From CAVXFL01 sp963761015 (lineage in GTDB: Bacteria > Pseudomonadota > Alphaproteobacteria > Acetobacterales > Acetobacteraceae): a DNA stretch of 64,000 nucleotides. Below are positions 43,804 to 51,889 of this stretch, in pieces. The stretch's first letter is position 1. Each line of letters begins with the position of its first letter. Under the pieces are notes generated by a model. That model was not told the DNA's origin, did no database searches, and saw nothing but the letters and a program-made list of their open reading frames with translations. Location of the stretch: positions 682,001 through 746,000 of the forward strand of contig CAVXFL010000020.1 of the NCBI GenBank assembly GCA_963761015.1. The letters are read 5' to 3'. The position numbers and the translations under genes were made by a program.

Positions 43804-44871
43804 TTGGCCGCAGGCAGTGATTTGATTGCCGGGCCGGCGCCGTCGCAGGATCCGGTGCGGCCGGCGGCATCCGCATCGGACGACGACGCGCTGTCCGGGC
43901 TGCTGGCCCTGGTGGAGGGCGACATGGATGCGTGCAACCGCACCATCCTGGCGCGCATGGACAGCCCGGTCACGCTCATTCCGCGCCTGGCGGGCCATAT
44001 CGTCGCGGCCGGCGGCAAGCGCTTGCGCCCGCTGCTCACTCTCGCCTGCGCGCGCCTCTGCGGCTACCCGGGGAGCGGAGGCGGCGACCGGCACGTCCAG
44101 CTCGCCGCCTGCGTGGAGTTCATCCACACCGCCACCCTGCTGCACGACGACGTGGTGGACGCGAGCGCATTGCGCCGCGGACTGGCCAGCGCCAACGCGG
44201 TATTCGGCAACGAAGCCTCCGTGCTGGTCGGGGATTTCCTGTTCGCCCGTGCCTTCCAGTTGATGGTCGCGGACGGATCGCTGGAAGTCCTCGCGATCCT
44301 CTCGCGCGCGGCGGCGACAATCGCCGAGGGCGAGGTGCTGCAACTGGTCACGCAGAACGACCTCGCCACGTCCGAGGCGCGCTACCTCGACGTGATCAAG
44401 GGCAAGACCGCCGCCTTGTTCGCCGCCGCCTGCGAGGTGGGCGCCGTGGTCGCCGAGCGGGGCGCGACGGCCCGGCGGGCGCTGGCGGAATTCGGCGAAA
44501 ATCTCGGCATCGCCTTCCAACTCGTGGACGACGCGCTGGACTACGCGGCAGACCAGGGCACGCTCGGCAAGACGGTCGGCGACGACTTTCGCGAAGGCAA
44601 GATCACCTTGCCGGTGCTCGAGGCCTACCACGCGGGCGGCAAGGACGAGCGAGCGTTCTGGGAGCGCACCGTCGAGCGCACCGAGCAGCGTCCCGAGGAT
44701 CTCGACCGGGCGCTTCGGCTCATTCGCGATCACGGCGCGATCGCCGCCACCCTGAACCGAGCCGCGAATTTCGCGACGACAGCCAAGCAGGCGCTCGCCG
44801 AATTCCCAGAATCCGCGTTGCGCCGCGCGCTGTTCGACGCCGCCGATTACACGATCGCCCGGGCGCGGTAG
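43804..44871 (+). CDS. long-chain polyprenyl diphosphate synthase
   Basis: 355 residues from TTG 43804, chosen because GGGAGAG lies five bases upstream; a TTG at 43726 is an alternative. The first Asp-rich motif is FIHTATLLHDDVVDASALRR and the second GIAFQLVDDALDYAADQGTL; GGKRLRPLLTLACARL and DVIKGKTAALFAAACEVGAV complete the trans-prenyltransferase pattern. It is probably the octa- or decaprenyl diphosphate synthase (IspB type) that makes the ubiquinone side chain; chain length is not readable by eye. Confidence 0.91.
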   Translation: MAAGSDLIAGPAPSQDPVRPAASASDDDALSGLLALVEGDMDACNRTILARMDSPVTLIPRLAGHIVAAGGKRLRPLLTLACARLCGYPGSGGGDRHVQLAACVEFIHTATLLHDDVVDASALRRGLASANAVFGNEASVLVGDFLFARAFQLMVADGSLEVLAILSRAAATIAEGEVLQLVTQNDLATSEARYLDVIKGKTAALFAAACEVGAVVAERGATARRALAEFGENLGIAFQLVDDALDYAADQGTLGKTVGDDFREGKITLPVLEAYHAGGKDERAFWERTVERTEQRPEDLDRALRLIRDHGAIAATLNRAANFATTAKQALAEFPESALRRALFDAADYTIARAR

Positions 44872-44884
44872 CCGAAGCCATCGC

Positions 44885-45946
44885 TCAGGAGGCCGCAAAT
44901 CCCGTGAGCGCGCTCCGCGTCGTGCGGCCGAGCACCACCACCCCGTCCCCGGCGCCGACGCGCGTGTCCTCGGTCGGACGTTCGCGGACACCGGTGCCGG
45001 CGCGCTCCAGCTCGATGATCAGGAACGCCGCTTCGGCGCGCTGCTCGATCTCCTTCACGGTCAGTCCGATCCAAGGACTGCCCGCCTCCGCCACCACGAC
45101 CTCGACCGCGAGGCCGAGCCGGTTCATCTCCTGCTCGATCCGGCGCTGCCCGCGCGGGGCATCGGCCAGAGTCGGGAACAGGATCATTTCGGCCATGCGC
45201 TCGGCGCCGATATGCGCCGGCAGCACCACCCGGTCGGCCCCGGCATGCAACAGCTTGCGTTCGGTCGAGGGCGCCTCGCCACGCGCGATGATGGCGAGCT
45301 TCGGATTCAGGTTGCGCGCGCTCAGGGTGATGAACACGTTGGCGGCGTCGTCGGGCAGCACCGTCGCGAGCGCCCGCGCCTGGACGATGCGCGCCCGCTG
45401 CAGCAATTCCTCCTCGGTCGCGTCGCCGCACAGATAGAGACGCCCGGAGGTCTGCGCCTCCGCGCAACGGGTCTCGTTCTTCTCGATCACCACGAACGGC
45501 ACGCGCGCCGCGCCCAGTTCCCGCGCCAGCATGTTGCCGATGCGGCCGTAGCCGCAGACGATGACGTGATTGTGCAGATTCTCGATCCGGCTGCTCATGC
45601 GCTTGGCGTCCAATAGGTCCGAGAACTGGGTGGCGGTGATGAATTGCACCAGCGCGCCGGTGACGAAGATCATGCCGGTGCAGCCGAAGGAGATCAGCCC
45701 GATGGTGATGGCGCGCAGTTCGGGCGTGTCGATCGGCCGGACTTCCTCGAACCCGACCGTGAACACGGTGAGCACGGCCATGTAGAGCGCGTCGCCGAGG
45801 CTCCAGCCGCTCCAGACATAGGCCCCGATCGCCAGCGCCACGACGGCGAGCACGAAAACCATGCCGCCGATCAGGTTGCGCACCGGCGAGCCGAACGCCC
45901 GGCTGACCGGGGAGCGGGATAGCCCCCCAATTTGTTCGAACCGCAA
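44885..45946 (-). CDS. TrkA-type two-helix potassium channel protein
   Basis: About 353 residues from TTG 45946, which has GGAAGG at a good distance; the longer frame to 46126 would overlap the divergent gene start. Two helices flank a pore (NLIGGMVFVLAVVALAIGAY; MYMAVLT-type pore helix; LISFGCTGMIFVTGALVQF), followed by the RCK/TrkA-N domain (NHVIVCGYGRIGNMLARELG, GDATEEELLQRARI) and TrkA-C. The filter region is TVFTVGFEEVRP at about residues 60-71, TVGFEE where TVGYGD is canonical. It is convergent with the polyprenyl synthetase gene. Confidence 0.85.
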   Translation of the reverse strand: MRFEQIGGLSRSPVSRAFGSPVRNLIGGMVFVLAVVALAIGAYVWSGWSLGDALYMAVLTVFTVGFEEVRPIDTPELRAITIGLISFGCTGMIFVTGALVQFITATQFSDLLDAKRMSSRIENLHNHVIVCGYGRIGNMLARELGAARVPFVVIEKNETRCAEAQTSGRLYLCGDATEEELLQRARIVQARALATVLPDDAANVFITLSARNLNPKLAIIARGEAPSTERKLLHAGADRVVLPAHIGAERMAEMILFPTLADAPRGQRRIEQEMNRLGLAVEVVVAEAGSPWIGLTVKEIEQRAEAAFLIIELERAGTGVRERPTEDTRVGAGDGVVVLGRTTRSALTGFAAS

Positions 45947-46093
45947 CGACCGCCTTCCGATCCAGCCAGCGACGCGAGCGCCGGTTATAGCGCCGCGCCG
46001 CGCGCGAGGCCGAGCCCGGGCGGGCGCGCTTGCGCGGGGGCGCGAGGCGGCGCCTAATTCGGCGCCCGGCACTCCAATCGTCGATCCACGAGC

Positions 46094-47266
46094 ATGGACC
46101 ACTACCTGGCTGGCGCGGCCCGCCACCCCGAGATCCGCGAGGAAGTGCGCAAGCTGTGCGCCCGCTTCCCCGGCGAGTATTGGCGCAAACTCGACGCGGC
46201 GCGCGGCTATCCCACCGAGTTCGTCCGCGCCCTCACCGAAGCCGGCTACCTCTCGGCGCTGATCCCGGAGGAGTACGGGGGCGCTGGGCTCGGCTTGTCG
46301 GCGGCCTCAGCCATCCTCGAGACCATCCACGCCGAGGGCGGCAACGGCGCTGCCTGCCATGCCCAGATGTACATCATGGGCACCATCCTGCGGCACGGCT
46401 CGCCGGAGCAGAAACAGCGCTACCTGCCCAAGATCGCCAGCGGCGAGTTGCGCCTGCAGGCGTTCGGCGTCACCGAGCCCACCAGCGGCACCGACACGAC
46501 CAGCCTTCGTACCTTCGCCCGCCGCGAGGGCGACCACTACGTCGTCAACGGGCAGAAAATCTGGACCAGCCGCGCCGAGCACTCCGACCTGATGCTGCTG
46601 CTCGCGCGCACCACGCCGCGCGATCAGGTGGCCCGCAAGACCGAGGGCCTGTCCACGTTCATCGTCGACATGCGTGAAGCGGCCGGGCGCGGGCTGACGA
46701 TCCGGCCGATCCGCACGATGATGAACCACAATTCCTGCGAGGTCTTCTTCGACAACATGGCGGTGCCGGCGGAAAACCTGATCGGCGAGGAGGGCAGGGG
46801 TTTTCGCTACGTGCTCGACGGCATGAACGCCGAGCGGCTGCTGATCGCCTCCGAATCGATCGGCGACGCGAAATGGTTCACCAACCGCTCGGTCGCGTAC
46901 GCCCGCGAGCGCGTGGTGTTCGGCCGCCCGATCGGCCAGAATCAGGGCATCCAGTTCCCGATCGCCCGCGCGTACGCTGCGATGCGCGCGGCCGAGTTGA
47001 TGGCGCATGCCGGGTGCGACAAGTTCGAGGCGGGGCTGCCCTGCGGCGAGGAGGCGAACACCGCCAAGCTGCTGGCCGCCGACGCGGCCTGGGCGGCGGC
47101 TGAAACCTGCGTCCAAACGCATGGCGGGTTCGGCTTCGCGGAGGAATACGACGTCGAGCGGAAATTCCGCGAGGCGCGGCTCTATCAGGTGGCGCCGATC
47201 AGCACGAACCTGATTCTCGCCTATCTCGCCGAGCACGTGCTCGGCCTGCCGCGCAGCTATCGATGA
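46094..47266 (+). CDS. acyl-CoA dehydrogenase family protein
   Basis: 390 residues. FAD/substrate motifs are LQAFGVTEPTSGTDTTSLRT and VNGQKIWTSRAEHSDLMLLL; the C-terminal helical domain has YARERVVFGRPIGQNQGIQF and VQTHGGFGFAEEYDVERKFR. The usual YEGTxEI block with the catalytic Glu of MCAD-type enzymes is replaced by LYQVAPISTNLILAYLAEHV, a variant known in a subgroup of uncharacterised members. It precedes a family III CoA-transferase gene by 10 bases, suggesting a pathway in which an organic acid is activated as CoA thioester and then desaturated. Confidence 0.92.
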   Translation: MDHYLAGAARHPEIREEVRKLCARFPGEYWRKLDAARGYPTEFVRALTEAGYLSALIPEEYGGAGLGLSAASAILETIHAEGGNGAACHAQMYIMGTILRHGSPEQKQRYLPKIASGELRLQAFGVTEPTSGTDTTSLRTFARREGDHYVVNGQKIWTSRAEHSDLMLLLARTTPRDQVARKTEGLSTFIVDMREAAGRGLTIRPIRTMMNHNSCEVFFDNMAVPAENLIGEEGRGFRYVLDGMNAERLLIASESIGDAKWFTNRSVAYARERVVFGRPIGQNQGIQFPIARAYAAMRAAELMAHAGCDKFEAGLPCGEEANTAKLLAADAAWAAAETCVQTHGGFGFAEEYDVERKFREARLYQVAPISTNLILAYLAEHVLGLPRSYR

Positions 47267-47276
47267 CGCGCGCGCC

Positions 47277-48399
47277 ATGAACCGCCCGCTGGAAGGTCTG
47301 CTGGTGCTGTCGATGGAGCAGGCGGTGGCGGCGCCCTATTGCAGTTCGCGACTGGCCGACGCCGGCGCGCGCGTCATCAAGGTGGAGCGCGCGGAGGGCG
47401 ATTTCGCGCGCGGCTACGACCAGGCCGCGAACGGCCTCTCCAGCTACTTCGTCTGGCTGAACCGGGGGAAACAAAGCCTGGTCGCCGACATCAAGAACCC
47501 CGAGGATGCCGCGCTGCTGCATCGCATTCTCGCCCGCGCCGACGTGTTCATCCAGAACTTGGCCCCCGGCGCCGCCGGCCGTGCCGGGTTCGGCTCGGAG
47601 GCGCTGCGCGAGGCGCACCCGCGGCTGATCACGCTCGACATTTCCGGCTACGGCGATTCCGGCGAGTACGCGGCGATGAAGGCGTACGACCTGTTGGTGC
47701 AGGCGGAATCCGGCCTGGCCGCCATCACCGGGACACCCCGCCGGGCCGGGGCGGGTCGGCGTTTCGGTCTGCGATATCGCCTGCGGCATGGCCGCCCACG
47801 CCGCCATCCTCGAGGCGCTGATCGCGCGCGGCCTCACCGGGCGCGGCAAGGGGCTGAAGGCGAGCCTGTTCGACGGCATGGCCGATTGGATGAACGTGCC
47901 GCTGCTGTTCTACGAGGGCACCGGCCGCGCGCCGGAGCGCGTCGGGCTCAAGCATCCCTCGGTCTGCCCGTACGGCGCCTTTCCCACCGCCGACGGCGCG
48001 CTGGTTTTGATCTCGATCCAGAACGAGCGCGAGTGGGCCGATTTCTGCGCCCGCTTCCTGGACGAGCCGGATCTCCCGCGTCGTCCCGGTTATGAAAATA
48101 ACGTGATCCGGGTGGCGAACCGGGCCGAGGTGGACGGCCATGTCGCGGCGGCCTTTGCACGTCTGACGCGCAACGAGGCCGCCCGGAAATTGCACGCCGC
48201 GAACACCGCCTACGGCTTCGTCAACGAGGTGGCGGATTTCGCGCGGCATCCGGCGCTGCGCCGCGTGCCGGTACAGACGCCGAACGGTCCGATGTCGCTC
48301 GCCGCCCCGCCGGTGATGCAGAGCGACGGCGCGCGCGCGCTGGGTCCGGTACCCGCCATCGGGGCGCATTCCGAGGCGATCCGGGCCGAATTCGGCTGA
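47277..48399 (+). CDS. family III CoA transferase (one frameshift)
   Basis: About 373 residues. Frame one: LEGLLVLSMEQAVAAPYCSS, NRGKQSLVADIKNPEDAALL, AYDLLVQAESGLAAITGTP with the catalytic Asp of the AYDLL motif. Frame two: VGVSVCDIACGMAAHAAILE, KGLKASLFDGMADWMNVPLL to the stop at 48399. The break is in a run of four C (47736-47739); three C restores ITGTPAGPGRVGVSVCD. CaiB/BaiF-type enzymes move CoA between organic acids. The substrate is unknown, but acid activation for the neighbouring dehydrogenase is likely. Confidence 0.9.
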
Positions 48400-48479
48400 T
48401 GCCGAATATCGGGGTACCGGGGGTCCTGCCATGGTGTTCGGCCACGACCGGAGATTGTGGCCCACGGGACGCGGCCGAT

Positions 48480-48496
48480 GGGGTTTTTCAAACCCC
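48480..48496 (+). terminator. short hairpin after the CoA-transferase gene
   Basis: GGGGTTT (48480-48486), loop TTC, AAACCCC (48490-48496): a perfect 7-bp stem 80 bases past the stop codon. It lacks a T-run, so it may only stabilise the 3' end or mark a Rho-type end. Confidence 0.35.
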
Positions 48497-48521
48497 GGCT
48501 CTGCTGCATTGCAAAAAAAGG

Positions 48522-48551
48522 CTTGCGCTCCGGGGTTTGGCCCACTAGCTT
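48522..48551 (+). promoter_or_regulatory. candidate promoter of the small RNA
   Basis: CTTGCG (48522-48527) and TAGCTT (48546-48551) with an 18-base spacer (CTAGCT with 17). The -35 is the same CTTGC type as before rpmI and tRNA-Val, and the CTAG register of the -10 is shared with the tRNA-Val promoter. Inferred transcription start is about 48557. Confidence 0.5.
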
Positions 48552-48556
48552 GTGCG

Positions 48557-48645
48557 TCGCAGCAATGCGGCGTCGCCGCGCTGTCTGCTTTTCTTGGACG
48601 TTTCCTCCCTAAACTTGGCGGGGCCAAAAGCCCCGCCATTTTTTT
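48557..48645 (+). ncRNA. candidate trans-acting small RNA with anti-Shine-Dalgarno loop
   Basis: About 89 bases with three ordered structures. (1) CAGC-AAT-GCGGC, loop GTC, GCCGC-GCTG at 48560-48583. (2) GTTT (48600-48603), loop CCTCCCT, AAAC (48611-48614); the loop displays CCUCC, complementary to Shine-Dalgarno sequences. (3) A perfect Rho-independent terminator at 48616-48645. A promoter-like pair lies just upstream. CCUCC-bearing hairpin loops are typical of several alphaproteobacterial small RNAs such as the 'cuckoo'/CcsR-like groups. The stretch encodes no convincing peptide. Its presence as a separate transcript is inference; it could also be the 3' UTR of the CoA-transferase mRNA. Confidence 0.55.
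48616..48645 (+). terminator. Rho-independent terminator
   Basis: TGGCGGGGC (48616-48624), loop CAAAA, GCCCCGCCA (48630-48638) and seven T (48639-48645): a perfect 9-bp GC-rich stem with T-tail, the best intrinsic terminator in the window. On the opposite strand there is no T-run, so it serves plus-strand transcription only. Confidence 0.92.
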
Positions 48646-48687
48646 CGTGCCCGCTGCTTTTTTCGCGCTGCTTCCCGACGTCCGGTT

Positions 48688-49554
48688 TCAGGTGCCGAGC
48701 AGCCCGGGCGCCGCGGCGGCCAGCGCGTGGATCAGCGCGGTCAGGTCCTGTTGCACGCCGGCGAAGCGCGGCAGGCGCTCGATGCGGGCCTCGTCCATGT
48801 AGAGCCCGCGCGCGATTTCGACCTGCAAGGCGTTCACGCCCTGGCGCGGCCGTCCGTAATGGCGGGTGGTGTAGCCGCCGGAGTAGGGCTCGTTGCGGCG
48901 GACGGCGTAGCCCAGATCGCCGAGCGCCCGCTCGATCCAGCGCGTGATGTGCGGTGCGCAGCTCGTGCCGTAAGCGTCGCCGAGCACGACATCGACGGAT
49001 TTGGGCACCGTGCCGCTGGCCGGCATGGAGTGGCAGTCGATCAGCAGGCAGGCGCCGAACCGGTGCTTGGTGCCGCCGATCAGCTCGCCCAGCCGGTTAT
49101 GGTACGGCTGCCAGTAGCCGCGCACCCGGCTCTCCGCCTCGGCGAAGCGCAGCTTGCCCCGATAGATCGTCTCGCCCGTCGCCACGATGCGCGCGATGGT
49201 GCCGAGCCCGGCCGAGACGCGCGCGCTGGCGGCGTTCACCCAGGCGGGCAGGTCGTCCTCGAACATCGCCGGATCGAGTTCCCACGGCTCGCGGTTCGGG
49301 TCGCAGAAGGCGCGCGGGAAGGTGGCGAGTAGCAGCGGCGCGCCGAACTCCGGCGCGGCGGCGAAGAGTTCGTCGACGAAGCTGTCCTCGCTGCGGCGGA
49401 GGGTCAGCGGGTCGAGCCGGGACCCGGCGAGGAACTCCGGCGGATACTCGCGGCCCGAATGCGCCGAGGCGAACACCAGCGGGACAGTCTGGACGACCGG
49501 CTGCAGGAGCCTGACGGGCGCGGCCGCGGAGAGCGGGAGATCCATGCCGAGCAT
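48688..49554 (-). CDS. N-formylglutamate amidohydrolase family protein
   Basis: 288 residues. VPLVFASAHSGREYPPEFLA, LRRSEDSFVDELFAAAPEFG, CDPNREPWELDPAMF and LLIDCHSMPASGTVPKSVDV are the conserved blocks of the FGase (HutG-type) family, with His, Glu and Asp residues fit for metal-dependent hydrolysis of N-formylglutamate to glutamate and formate, the last step of one histidine degradation route. No hut genes are close, so another N-formyl substrate is possible. ATG 49545 is an alternative start. Confidence 0.88.
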   Translation of the reverse strand: MLGMDLPLSAAAPVRLLQPVVQTVPLVFASAHSGREYPPEFLAGSRLDPLTLRRSEDSFVDELFAAAPEFGAPLLLATFPRAFCDPNREPWELDPAMFEDDLPAWVNAASARVSAGLGTIARIVATGETIYRGKLRFAEAESRVRGYWQPYHNRLGELIGGTKHRFGACLLIDCHSMPASGTVPKSVDVVLGDAYGTSCAPHITRWIERALGDLGYAVRRNEPYSGGYTTRHYGRPRQGVNALQVEIARGLYMDEARIERLPRFAGVQQDLTALIHALAAAAPGLLGT

Positions 49555-49627
49555 TGAAGCGTCAGACGGGGCGCGCTGTCACCTCGGCGCCGAACAAATC
49601 CCGCCGCGACGCGCCTTGGCTCGATGC

Positions 49628-49657
49628 CTTGCCGATCGGCGGGGCCGTGCGCTAGAA
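49628..49657 (+). promoter_or_regulatory. candidate promoter of tRNA-Val
   Basis: CTTGCC (49628-49633), 18 bases, CTAGAA (49652-49657). Inferred start at about 49664, six bases before the mature tRNA. The pair resembles the promoter proposed for the small RNA. Confidence 0.5.
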
Positions 49658-49669
49658 GCTGGGCGTTGG

Positions 49670-49744
49670 GGGCGCGTAGCTCAGCGGAAGAGCACTGCCT
49701 TGACATGGCAGGGGCCACAGGTTCAATCCCTGTCGCGCCCACCA
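49670..49744 (+). tRNA. tRNA-Val (anticodon GAC)
   Basis: 75-base cloverleaf with encoded CCA (49742-49744). Acceptor GGGCGCG (49670-49676) pairs with CGCGCCC (49734-49740); D arm GCTC/GAGC; anticodon stem CTGCC/GGCAG around loop TTGACAT with GAC at 49702-49704; T arm CAGGTTCAATCCCTG. GAC reads GUC and GUU valine codons. Confidence 0.97.
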
Positions 49745-50044
49745 CGAAATCAAAGACTTACTTCGCGATCCCACCCGGGCAAAAAAATCCCTTGGATTCG
49801 GGCACCAGCAGGGCGTGATCGCTCCGGCGGTCGCCGCGCCATATGCCGCCTTGCGTTCCCCGACCAGCGACCCGATATAGCGCTTGGCTTCCGTGAAGCG
49901 TGATTGGCGTGCCCTTCCGGGGAACGCACTCCCGGAAATCTTATTCGTAACGCGTTCGCCCCAGTATCGCGCGGGCAGGCGGACACCACGCACCCGGCCG
50001 CTGGGCCATGCCCCGCCGCGGCGCACGCTGGAGCTTTCAATTCC
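49745..50044. other. spacer between tRNA-Val and DEAD helicase gene
   Basis: 300 bases without a supported gene. The helicase reading frame extends back to 49904, but this extension lacks conserved sequence and a ribosome binding site. No T-run hairpin follows the tRNA. I see no attachment-site repeat of the tRNA 3' end. Confidence 0.4.
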
Positions 50045-51289
50045 GTGACGTCCCCGACCTTTGCGGCACTCGGCCTGGCCGAGCCGTTGTTGCGCGCCCT
50101 GGACACCCAGGGTTTCGCGACCCCCACCCCGATCCAACTCGCCGCCATTCCGCCCCTGCTGGCCGGGCGCGACCTCTTGGGCACCGCCCAGACCGGGTCC
50201 GGCAAGACCGCCGCCTTCGGCTTGCCGCTGCTGCAAAGCCTCGCCGGCAACCGGGTCCGTTCGGGGCCCTATGCCACGCGCGCCCTGATCGTGGCGCCGA
50301 CCCGCGAACTGGCGACGCAGATCGATGACAGCCTGCGGGCGCTTGCCGCCGGACAGCGGCTGCGCAGCGTGACCATCCTGGGCGGGGTCAGCCGTTCGCG
50401 CCAGGTCGAGCGGATGCGCGGCGGCACCGACATCGTCATCGGCACGCCCGGGCGCATCTGCGACCTGCTGGCGGCTGGCCAGCTTCGGCTCGGCGCGGTG
50501 AGCTACTTCGTCCTCGACGAGGCGGACCGGATGCTCGATCTGGGTTTCATCCGCGACATCCGCCGCATCGTCGCGGCGCTGCCCGCGACACGCCAGTCGA
50601 CGATGTTCTCGGCTACCATGCCGGCGGAAGTAGGCAAGCTGGCCGAGACCCTGCTGCGCGACCCGGTGCGGGTGGCGATCGCCCCGGTGGCGGCGACCAT
50701 CCCGCGCATCGATCAGCACGTGCATTTCGTCCACCAGGCCGGGAAGCGTTCCCTGCTGGGCCGCCTGCTGCAAGACCCGGCGCTGTCGCGCGTGATTGTC
50801 TTCACCCGCACCAAGCACGGCGCCGAACGGGTCGCTGCCGAACTCGATCGCGAGGGCATCGTGGTTGACGCGCTGCATGGCAACAAGAGCCAACCGGCGC
50901 GCGAGAAGGCGCTGGACCGGTTCCGCAGCGGCCGGACGCGGGTGCTGGTGGCGACCGACCTTGCCTCGCGCGGCATCGACGTGACCGGTATTTCCCACGT
51001 CATCAATTTCGATCTGCCGGTCGAGCCGGAAAGCTACGTCCACCGCATCGGCCGGACGGCGCGTGCCGGCGCGGCCGGGGTGGCGATCTCGTTCTGCGAC
51101 GCGGCAGAGCACGGCGCGCTGCGGGCGATCGAGCGCATCGCCGGTGCGCCGATCGCGGTGGCTGGCGGCACGCCGCCGACGGCTCCGGTAGCGGCGAACC
51201 GGGCGTTGGCCGCAAAGCCGGCTGCGGCGAAGCGCCGGCAACGGCGTGGGCGTACGTATCGTCCGGACAGGGCGCGAGCAGCGGCGTGA
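50045..51289 (+). CDS. DEAD-box RNA helicase (RhlE-like)
   Basis: 414 residues from GTG 50045; GGAG lies about 12 bases upstream. All helicase motifs are present: Q motif GFATPTPIQLAAIPPLLAGR, Walker A AQTGSGKTAAFGLPLLQ, PTRELA, TPGR, DEAD in FVLDEADRMLDLGFI, SAT, FTRTKHGAERVA, ATDLASRGIDVTGI and HRIGRTARAGAAG. The tail is Ala/Lys/Arg-rich (AAKRRQRRGRTYRP), as in RhlE proteins that act in ribosome maturation or RNA turnover. The stop overlaps the next GTG start. Confidence 0.93.
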   Translation: MTSPTFAALGLAEPLLRALDTQGFATPTPIQLAAIPPLLAGRDLLGTAQTGSGKTAAFGLPLLQSLAGNRVRSGPYATRALIVAPTRELATQIDDSLRALAAGQRLRSVTILGGVSRSRQVERMRGGTDIVIGTPGRICDLLAAGQLRLGAVSYFVLDEADRMLDLGFIRDIRRIVAALPATRQSTMFSATMPAEVGKLAETLLRDPVRVAIAPVAATIPRIDQHVHFVHQAGKRSLLGRLLQDPALSRVIVFTRTKHGAERVAAELDREGIVVDALHGNKSQPAREKALDRFRSGRTRVLVATDLASRGIDVTGISHVINFDLPVEPESYVHRIGRTARAGAAGVAISFCDAAEHGALRAIERIAGAPIAVAGGTPPTAPVAANRALAAKPAAAKRRQRRGRTYRPDRARAAA

Positions 51290-51795
51290 GCGCGATCTAT
51301 GTCGACGGCGACGCCTGTCCGGTGCGCGAGGAAGTGTTTCGCGTCGCCGACCGGCTCGGCGTCGCCGTGTTCGTGGTATCGAACGGTTCGCGGCCGATCC
51401 GGCCGAGCGGGCGGCCGAATGTCCATATGATCACCGTTCCGCCGGACCCCGACGCGGCGGACGACTGGATCGCCCAACGGGCCACGCCGGCGGATGTCTG
51501 CGTCACCACCGACATTCCGCTGGCGGCGCGCTGCTTGACCAACGGCGCACAGGCGCTGGCGCCGAGCGGAAAGCGGTGGACGGCGGACAACATCGGCAGC
51601 GCGCTGGCGGGTCGGGAAGTAGCGCGGCATTTGCGCGAGATCGGCGTAACGACCGGCGGACCGGCGCCCTTGAGCAAGCAGGACCGGTCGCGCTTCCTGA
51701 GCGCACTGGATGCCGCGCTGCAGGTAGCCCGGCGAGACGCTGGCAAGCGCGCGGCTGAGGGCTCCGGCCGGGCGGGGTCTGATGTCAATTCATAG
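51286..51795 (+). CDS. YaiI/YqxD (DUF188) family protein
   Basis: 169 residues. IYVDGDACPVREEVFRVADR, SNGSRPIRPSGRPNVHMITV, DDWIAQRATPADVCVTTDIP and RWTADNIGSALAGREVARHL are the full family pattern, a PIN-like nuclease fold with conserved acidic residues (DGDAC, ADDWI, TTDIP). Biochemical role unproved. GTG start overlaps the helicase stop (GTGA), so expression is coupled to it. Confidence 0.9.
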   Translation: MSAIYVDGDACPVREEVFRVADRLGVAVFVVSNGSRPIRPSGRPNVHMITVPPDPDAADDWIAQRATPADVCVTTDIPLAARCLTNGAQALAPSGKRWTADNIGSALAGREVARHLREIGVTTGGPAPLSKQDRSRFLSALDAALQVARRDAGKRAAEGSGRAGSDVNS

Positions 51796-51889
51796 GCTGT
51801 AGTCTTCCTCGCGCATTACCAACCTCTTGGGTCCGACATTTGGCCCCATCCGGTGGGTGCAGCAATCGACCATGAGCGATCTCGCCGGT

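Noticed and set aside
49652..49745. Peptide-like reading across tRNA-Val ending GLNLWPLPCQGSALPLSYAP
   Set aside because: This is the well-known false peptide from translating a tRNA on its complementary strand.
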